Shown piece after piece: positions 57,414 to 64,000 of a stretch of DNA of 64,000 bases. Both the position numbers and the translations under genes were made by a program. The DNA lies in NCBI GenBank assembly GCA_007026445.1, contig VDMD01000028.1, forward strand, positions 355,200 through 419,199, read 5' to 3'. Positions within the stretch are counted from its first letter, which is position 1. Every line of letters begins with the position of its first letter. The stretch is from Schizophyllum amplum. Taxonomy: Eukaryota > Basidiomycota > Agaricomycetes > Agaricales > Schizophyllaceae. The notes below the pieces were generated by a model. It worked only from the letters and a program-made list of their open reading frames with translations. It had not been told where the DNA came from and made no database searches.

Positions 57414-59957
57414 ATGAGCCGCGGATTGTTGCTGACGGCGAACCTGCCGCAGCTGCAGAATCTCATCAAGCGCGACCCCGCCGCGTACAAGGAAGAGTTT
57501 TTGCAGCAGTGGAACCACTACAACGCCGTCCGCCAGATCTTCGACATCAACCCCGACGAGCACGCACAGCACCTCCGCGAGCTCGTCGGCTTCATCGCCC
57601 AGGTCGCCACCTGCTACCCGAAGGAGACCGCAGAGTTCCCCCAGCAGATCGCCAGCCTTTTGCTCGAGAGCTATGGCGCGCTCTCGCCCGACATCCGCAA
57701 GACGCTCGTTCAGAACCTCGTCATGCTCAGGAATAAGGGTGTCATCACATCCATCGAGTGCGTAGCATGTCCCCCTTCATCTGCAGCGCTTGAACTCTGT
57801 GATAGGCTGCTGAAAACGCTGTTCCCCCTACTCCCCCGCACGACCTCGTCCACGCTGCGCGCGTTCATCCGCAAGACGATCCTCTCGGACATCCGATCGG
57901 CGAATTTGCGCTCCAAGAACCACAAGCTGAACCGCGCCGTGCAGGCCATGCTCTTTGGCATGGTCGAGCGCGGCATGGACGGCGAGGTTCTGGGCGATCG
58001 CGGCAAGCTGCGCGCCGCCGCGGGGCCCACGGCCGATCGCTCTGCGCACAACGGCGACGAGGCGATGTGGGCGGTCGTTCTCACCAAGGAGCTTTGGAAG
58101 AAGGGGATCTGGTGCGTGTGGGCGTGATGTTATCTGCGCCTCATCTTATGTGCTACAGGAACGACACCAAGACGGTGTCCATCGTCGCGCTGGGATGCTT
58201 CCACCCGGTGATGAAGGTGCAGAGCGCTTCTATACACTTTTTCCTCGGCAGCGACGACGAGAACGACGACAGCGATGACGAGGACTATGGCCCGGACATC
58301 AGGTCGCTCCAGCACCAGCGCGAGGTCAAGAAGAAGACCCGCGCCGGCGAAAAGAAGCTCGACAAGCAGCGTAAAACTGCCAAGAAAGTATGCTTACTCC
58401 TTTCTTATCGCTTCTCACAGCTCACCCCACTCCCAGAAACGCAAGGCCCGGGCGTCCGCCACCACGACCAACTTCCCCGCGCTGCAGCTGCTCAACGACC
58501 CCCAGTCCTTCGCCGAAAAACTGTACGACAACCTCAACCGCTACGACAAGCGCTTCTCCCTCGACCACAAGCTCCTCCTCATGCAGCTCCTCTCCCGCGT
58601 CGCCGGCTACCACAAGCTCTGCGTCCTCGGCTTCTACACCTACATCGTCAAGTACCTCGCCCACCGCCAGCTCCGCGTCCCCGCCATCCTCGTCACGCTC
58701 GCACAGAGCGTGCACAGCCTCACGCCCCCCGACGCGCTGCTGCCGGTCATTCGAAAAATTGCGGACGAATTCGTGCACCCGGGTGTGGCGAGCGAGGTCA
58801 TCGCCGCGGGGCTGAACTCCATACGCGAAGTGTGCCGGAGACAGCCGTGGGCGATGGAGGAGGATCTGCTGGGTGACCTGGTGGACTACAGGAAAAGTAG
58901 GGATAAGGCGGTGACTTCGGCAGCGCGTGGGGTGCTTCAGCTGTACCGCGAGGTGAATCCTGGGATGCTGCAGAGGCGGGAGCGGGTGAGTCGATCGGTC
59001 TTTTCGATCATTGGTGTGTTTTGCTGACAACGACGCAGGGTAAAACTGCTGCTATGGGTCTTGCCGAAGGCTCACAACCGCTGCCTTTCGGCCACACTGC
59101 TGATGCTGCTGTCGACATCGAGGGCTTATCTGTGCGTATCAATTTCCCGTGTTCAAGCGCATTCTGTCTCATTTTCGACAACAGCTCCTTGAAGACCACT
59201 TGGAAAAACTTCGGGAAGAAGAGGGCGGGGATGAGGACATGGAGGCTGCGGATGCCAAGGCATGGGAGAACTGGGAGGCGGACTCGGACACGTCAGATTC
59301 GGATTCAGACTCCTCTGACTGGATCAAGGTCGACAGCGACGACGACAACGACATCGTCGTCTCCGACAGCGAGGACGAGGAGGCGGATGGCAAGAGCGTC
59401 ACGGTGTCAGAGTCGGTCGAAACCCGCATGTCCACCTTGGCCACCACAAAAGTACGCACCCATTCCCATCGCGCGCGCGACGCGCTAACCGCCGCCCTCC
59501 GCAGATCCTCACCCCTGCCGACTTCGCCATGCTGGCGGACCTGCGCGTGCAAGCGGCCACAAAAGCCGTCGAGGCCGGCGGCGGCACGCAGGCCAAGCGC
59601 AAGCTCGCCGCCCTCGAGGCCGCGAAGAAGACGGCGCACGAGACAGAGACCGCCGAGGACACCTTCGTCTCGGAGAACGACATCCTGGGCCCACGCAAGA
59701 AGGCCAAGGCGGACTACGCGGAGCGGATGGAGTCGATCCAGCGCGGGCGCGAGGGCCGCGAGAAGTACGGGTCGCTGAAGGGGAAGAAGAACAAGGAGGC
59801 GCCGAGCAGCTCGACGAACAGGGAGAAGGCGCGCAATAAGCCGATCATGATGATTATGAGCAGTGGCGCGGTAAGAGGGAAGAAGAAGGCGAGCTTGCGG
59901 CAGAAGCAGCAGAAGCTGAGGGCGCATATCGAGCGCGGGAAGAAGGCGTATCACTGA
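57414..59957 (+). CDS. SDA1: Ribosome biogenesis protein SDA1
   Basis: Nucleolar factor needed for 60S subunit maturation and export (SDAD1 in animals). It starts MSRGLLLTANLPQLQNLIKR, a strong family hallmark. Motifs YKEEFLQQWNHYNAVRQIF and GALSPDIRKTLVQNLVMLRN follow, then LFRRKNHKLNR-like KNHKLNRAVQAMLF. GIWNDTKTVSIVALGCFHPV joins across the intron at about 58110-58159. The region FAEKLYDNLNRYDKRFSLDH is the SDA1 core. An acidic stretch (DTSDSDSDSSDWIKVDSDDD) and a Lys-rich C-terminus (GKKKASLRQKQQKLRAHIER) are typical. Seven exons, all in frame. About 735 residues, ending KKAYH. No frame break. Confidence 0.95.
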
Positions 59958-60021
59958 GGGTCTGTGTCTTGGATGTATGTAGGTGTATGCGTGTTGTACA
60001 TGGTTGGACGCTCGACGCGGT

Positions 60022-60810
60022 CTACTCTTCCTGCTTCTTCAGCCCGGAGAGGTCCTTTGTTGCTCTGTATGCATGGTCAGCCACAGACATCGTTCCTCAA
60101 ATGACCACTCACTCCACGGGTATGCCAAAGACATCCACCGCGTCGATCCTCGTCTCGTCCGCCCCGCTCTGGTTTGACGCCACGAATATCTGCGTCATTG
60201 TGAACAAACGCGCGCGATCGCGACGCGCACCGAACTCACATGCAAGCTGTTGACGGCCTGGAATCGCACGAAGCGGAGGGGGATCGGCTTCCCCTCGCGC
60301 ACGTCCGCCTCGGAGAGTTCCAGCGTCTGCGCCACTTCTCCTTCGGACGCGTCCTCGACGTCCTCGAACCCGATGTTAGGCCGGTTGACGAGTAGCTTGA
60401 TGGCCTTGGGCCCCTCCTCCGCATTTGCGGTATGGATGACAAGCGACCGGATGCGCACGGCTTGGTTGAACTGGGGGGATCGTGAGCGGCTGGCAGGGCG
60501 CGTTTCGCACGCGACGCGACTGGCTTACGGTGATATTGAGCACCAGCTGCTCGTCGGCGTCGCTCAGCAGGTACTGCGAGCTGTCCCTCGAGCGCGTCTT
60601 GCCGCCGAGAATGGACTTGAGCGTATGCTCTTCAGCATTGTGAGCACTTTATAGCTTGCCGCCGTCTCCGCGCGCGTCACGCACCGTCGCTCTCGTTCAG
60701 ACAGTTGAGCTGGGAGAGATCTAGCAGATCCAGTAATGAGGTCTGGGACTGGGTCAGCCTTGGTCGCTGCGGGCAACGGGTGCGCTGACATCGGCCGAGT
60801 CCTTGGACAT
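60022..60810 (-). CDS. PITH-domain protein (PITHD1-like)
   Basis: About 205 residues consisting of a PITH domain alone, the proteasome-interacting module of TXNL1, without a thioredoxin domain. A short first exon (MSKDSAD) joins SQTSLLDLLDLSQLNCLNES, then EHTLKSILGGKTRSRDSSQY, QLVLNITFNQAVRIRSLVIH, EEGPKAIKLLVNRPNIGFED, and LRFVRFQAVNSLHIFVASNQ. It ends GLKKQEE with the stop at 60022. Four or five introns join in frame. TXNL1 binds the 26S proteasome; PITHD1-type proteins are less understood. Confidence 0.9.
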
Positions 60811-60941
60811 GGTGGCAGCGAAGGTCGAGTAAGTAAAGAAGTGCTATAGTAATTCTGTACAATGACGACAAGCCTAAAGTAGATCGATTTCGATAACCAC
60901 GTGCGTCAACACGGCAGTCGAAAACGGACAAACAAAAAGCG

Positions 60942-63030
60942 CTAGCAAATAACACACTCGTCCTTGGCCTGCTGCCGTGTCGGGCGTGCCATCTGCGACC
61001 GTTTGTTCCCCATCCGCTTCATCTCTGTCAGCCGGGCCATCGCGCGCTTGTTGCCTTGTGCTAGAGGGACAAGTCAGCTTCATGGACACTCGACCGAGCG
61101 GTATCACCTACCAGCTGCGCGCATGTACCACCGTTTCGCATGTTCCACGTCCTGCTTCACGCCGATACCGACCTACGAAATCCATTAACAGCCGTGTCAT
61201 GAGCTCAAACAGGGAAACGCACCTCTGTGTAATATCCGACCGCGTACTCAGCCTTGCTCAGACCCTTGTTCGCTGCTCTCCTCGCCCACAAGTAGGCCTC
61301 TGAGTCGCTCTGCTTGAGCACACCCTCGCTTCCGGTCAGATACCACCCGCTCAACGCAAGCTCCGCCTCCGAATCGCCCTTCTCTGCTGCCTTCGTGTAC
61401 CACGCGATCGAGCGCTTAGGGTCGACCGGACATGTTATATGCCCATACTCGTAGCACTGACCGAGCTTGTACTGCGACTGCGTGTAGCCAAGGTGTGCCG
61501 CCTGCGTGAACAATGCCTTGGCATATCCGGGGTCGAACGGCACCAATTGCGAGTTTGGCTGTTCGTACAGCAGACCGAGCTCGTGCAGTGCATGCGGGTT
61601 CTCCTCGTCTGCCTGCTCTGCAGCGCGCTTGAGCCACGCGATTGCCTCACGGGGATTTCGCTGCTCGCCGAGCATGCCGTGCAACAAAATCATCCCCAGC
61701 TTGTACATCGCCGCGGTGTCACCAAGCGAGGCTGCCTTCCTGTAGAAAGCAGATGCACGGGGTGGTTCCCGGCGCGTACCAGCGCCGATCTCGTTGCATA
61801 CAGCTACGCGGTAGCAGGCAGCAGGGTGATTCTGCTTCGCCGCCTGTAGGTAGAGGTGGTATGCGCGTTCGTGATCCACCTGCAAGCCAAGGGCGCCAGT
61901 TCCGTGGCAGTTGGCCATGAAAAACTGCGCCTCGGCGTATGCATCGCCCTGCGTCGCGAGCCGGCGGATGACCTTGAGCGCTTCCGTGATCAACACCTCG
62001 GAGTACTTTTTCGCAGAGCGCTGGTCCTTCGCCGACTGGCGTATTTGCGAGCGGCGTCGATCAGGTACTTGGCGTACGCGAAATGGGCTTCGGGGTCGGG
62101 GTCTGCTTTTATGCGCTGGCGGTACTGGTCGATGTACTCCTTCGTGTAGGGCGGGGCAGTCAGGTCCACGGCTTTGGTCATGCGCGATGCTGGCATTACG
62201 GATTCGCCGCGATTGAGCGGAGGGCGGCCCTCGAATTCCTGGGTATCCTGGGGGTATATGATGGATTGGTTGGAGGAACCAGCGTAGGAAGAGTTCGGGT
62301 CGGGAGACTGTTGTGACCCCGGCGAGCCAACATTATATGAGGAATGGCTGGAGGCGACGGAGGGCGCGTAACCACTGGGAGGGAAGTTTGATGGGGGATA
62401 GTTGGCACCGTTAGGCGGGGGCGCAGCGTACATCTGCGCTGGCGGCGGCCCACCACCTGGGGGACCCATGCCGAGCACAGAGGCTGCTGCGTAGTACGGA
62501 TCGTACCCGCCCTGCGGCGGCGGCGGGCCCCACGCCTGCTGCGGCGCATACCCGCGCCCAGGGCCCTGTTGCGGGTACGCCCGGTCGGAAGAGTGTACGC
62601 TCTGCCCGTCGTCGGTGTAGGCGCTCATAATGTCGTCGTAGCCCTCATATGCGCCGCCGCCGACAGGATCGCCGCGGCTGTCGCGCGAGTGAACGGACGC
62701 ACCGTCGCTCGCGCCCGGCATCGGCGGGGCCTGCCCCCAGGATGGCGGCGGTGGTTGGTGCGGCGCGCCAGGCGGGAGGGTATGCGATCGCGGGGACGGA
62801 TACATGCGGTGGCGGGCGGTGGCTGGTGGAAGGTGTTGGAGCGCATGGACATGGCGGACGTCGCTCGGGGGACGGGATCGTTGGGCGCGAGACCGCGGGG
62901 GGCCGGATCGCTGATGCGCATGGCGGCGAATCCGTTGAGGGCGTGGTCAATGGAGGGCGCCTGGCCCGTTGTCGCGGGGTCGTCGTACGAGGGAGGGCCG
63001 TCGGGTAGGGCGCCTGCATCTGCGGGACTG
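60942..63030 (-). CDS. SKT5: Chitin synthase activator, Skt5/Chs4-like, with Sel1 repeats and CaaX box
   Basis: Activator that recruits chitin synthase to the bud neck or septum in yeast. The N-terminal ~270 residues are Pro/Gly/Ser-rich and disordered. Then YAKYLIDAARK, and at least six Sel1-like repeats (AEAQFFMANCHGTGALGLQV, AACYRVAVCNEIGAGTRREP, AAMYKLGMILLHGMLGEQRN, QSQYKLGQCYEYGHITCPVD, SEAELALSGWYLTGSEGVLK, KAEYAVGYYTEVGIGVKQD). The last exon ends QQAKDECVIC, a CaaX-type box as in yeast Chs4 (CVIM). Two apparent single-base deletions break the frame near 62047 and near 62806, and the 5' end is not resolved. Coding signal extends upstream to about 63030, possibly to an exon near 63130-63180 through a gtgagt donor. 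Confidence 0.88.
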
Positions 63031-63428
63031 CGACTGCTGGCGATTTCGGACGAATATCAGTCCCGCTGGGATTCAAGCCCGACATTTCCTTCTGACAAAA
63101 CATATTCATCTTAAGCGGCACCCCAGCGAGCAGCGCACTCACCAGCAATTACTGGCGACGTCGCGCTGCCTGGAGTCGATTCAAAAGAAAAAGGTGAAGG
63201 TAGAGATGAAGACGCGGTTGATGCGCTTTACTGACTGGTCACTGTTCTGGATTGTGTTTCCCAGAACCCCTGAATTGATGCCGCACGCGTCGCGCGGGAC
63301 GCGCCTACATGTGAAATACACATACACACTGCCAAAAAAAAAAATCTACGTGCGTGGCCATGTCCATGCTTCGTATATTCGCTCAATCCGCTGCCGCTCC
63401 AGCCCGCTCGCCGTTCTGCGCACCCTGC

Positions 63429-64000
63429 TCACCACGTCCGCTTACTCTGCACCTGCGCCTCCTCCGCCCCGTCTTCCTCCATCGGGTCCGCCCAAGTAAC
63501 CCACCGCTCCATCCAAGCCCCGTCGTCATCTGGTCGTGCTACCTTGACTTGCTTGGTCTCCACCAAATTCTGCTCCTCTGTGGTCTTGCCCCACGCCTTG
63601 GGTTTGAAATTTTTGAACAGAGGGCGCTCATCGGGTGTTTCTGACTTGATACGCTTGCGCTTGAGGTGTGAGTGTCCGTTGAGATGTGGCGTCGACGACC
63701 GCTCGTCGTCGCTCTCTTCACCGGCCGCCAATCGCAACCGCCAGCGCAATTCGCGCGCAAGTGCAGGAGCGTCCTTCACTCGGTCGCTGGGGATGTCCTC
63801 CTTGGCCTCCTTTCCTAGCGGACTCCGTCCCTCGTTCCAATATCCTCGCTTGAGATACGAGAAAGTGGGCAAGATGAAGGATGGATGTTACTGCGCGTGC
63901 CGAGGGCTGCGGCGCAGACGGCGTCTTCAGGTCCCGGAGGTACTTTTCCGCAACATACCAGCAAACCTTAGAAGCAGTTCAAGCAGTGAATTCATCACGT
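63429..64000 (-). CDS. Partial gene at the window edge, unrecognised
   Basis: At least two exons: one from 63892 to the window end or beyond, and 63848-63429, separated by a 43-bp intron with a gtaaca donor and tcaag acceptor. The product (YVAEKYLRDLKTPSAPQPSA, then RGYWNEGRSPLGKEAKEDIP, ALARELRWRLRLAAGEESDD, HSHLKRKRIKSETPDERPLF) is charged and basic with a likely nuclear-localisation signal. No family identified. The 5' end may be outside the window. Confidence 0.6.

Overview
The window looks like nuclear DNA of a filamentous basidiomycete, most likely an agaricomycete (possibly Polyporales; the order is inference). It is GC-rich, genes are close together on both strands, and almost every gene is cut by GT-AG introns of about 45-60 bp. 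The families present are fungal: a Pom1-type DYRK kinase, Skt5/Chs4, a Zn2Cys6 regulator, a Pho85-type cyclin and a secreted FAS1 protein. There are no bacterial or viral hallmarks.

Layout. 0-9.5 kb: a very long DYRK kinase and a J-domain/ankyrin/coiled-coil protein, both minus. 9.5-12.4 kb: a large upstream region and a small Zn2Cys6 regulator. 12.7-20.5 kb, minus: the DDX41 helicase, an SDR reductase, an intron-containing tRNA-Lys(CUU), a mitochondrial alpha-ketoacid dehydrogenase kinase and proteasome ATPase Rpt1, which is divergent from V-ATPase subunit A. 23.5-33 kb is more accessory: a UDP-glycosyltransferase, a FAS1 protein with a huge Pro/His-rich insert, an orphan Cys/His-rich protein and a MYND + pRiA4b-ORF3-like protein. 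33.5-48.4 kb: a double-PHD Rco1/PHF12-like protein, an F-box-like protein, SmD1 divergent from MOD5, a TKL kinase with an MLKL-like helical N-terminus divergent from an ING protein, and dihydrofolate/folylpolyglutamate synthase. 48.4-54.8 kb is repeat-rich: a Pho85-type cyclin with an upstream ORF, several minisatellites, a 637-bp hAT-like MITE with an 8-bp target-site duplication, and a duplicated block. 54.8-64 kb: PGK divergent from an RGG-rich protein, SDA1, a PITH-domain protein, an Skt5/Chs4-like chitin synthase activator and a partial gene.

Most genes are housekeeping: splicing (SmD1, DDX41), ribosome biogenesis (SDA1), tRNA modification (MOD5 and a tRNA), proteasome (Rpt1, PITH), glycolysis, V-ATPase and folate. 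Two chromatin readers (Rco1-like and ING) lie about 8 kb apart. Four gene pairs share head-to-head promoters of about 110-200 bp.

A cross-cutting observation is that several conserved genes that must be functional (VMA1, PGK1, SKT5-like) are each broken by what looks like one missing base, two of them within short homopolymers. I read this as single-base deletion errors in the assembly rather than pseudogenes. No clearly undescribed multi-gene system is evident. The best novelty candidates are the MLKL-like TKL kinase, the interrupted FAS1 protein, the MYND-pRiA4b fusion and the MITE.
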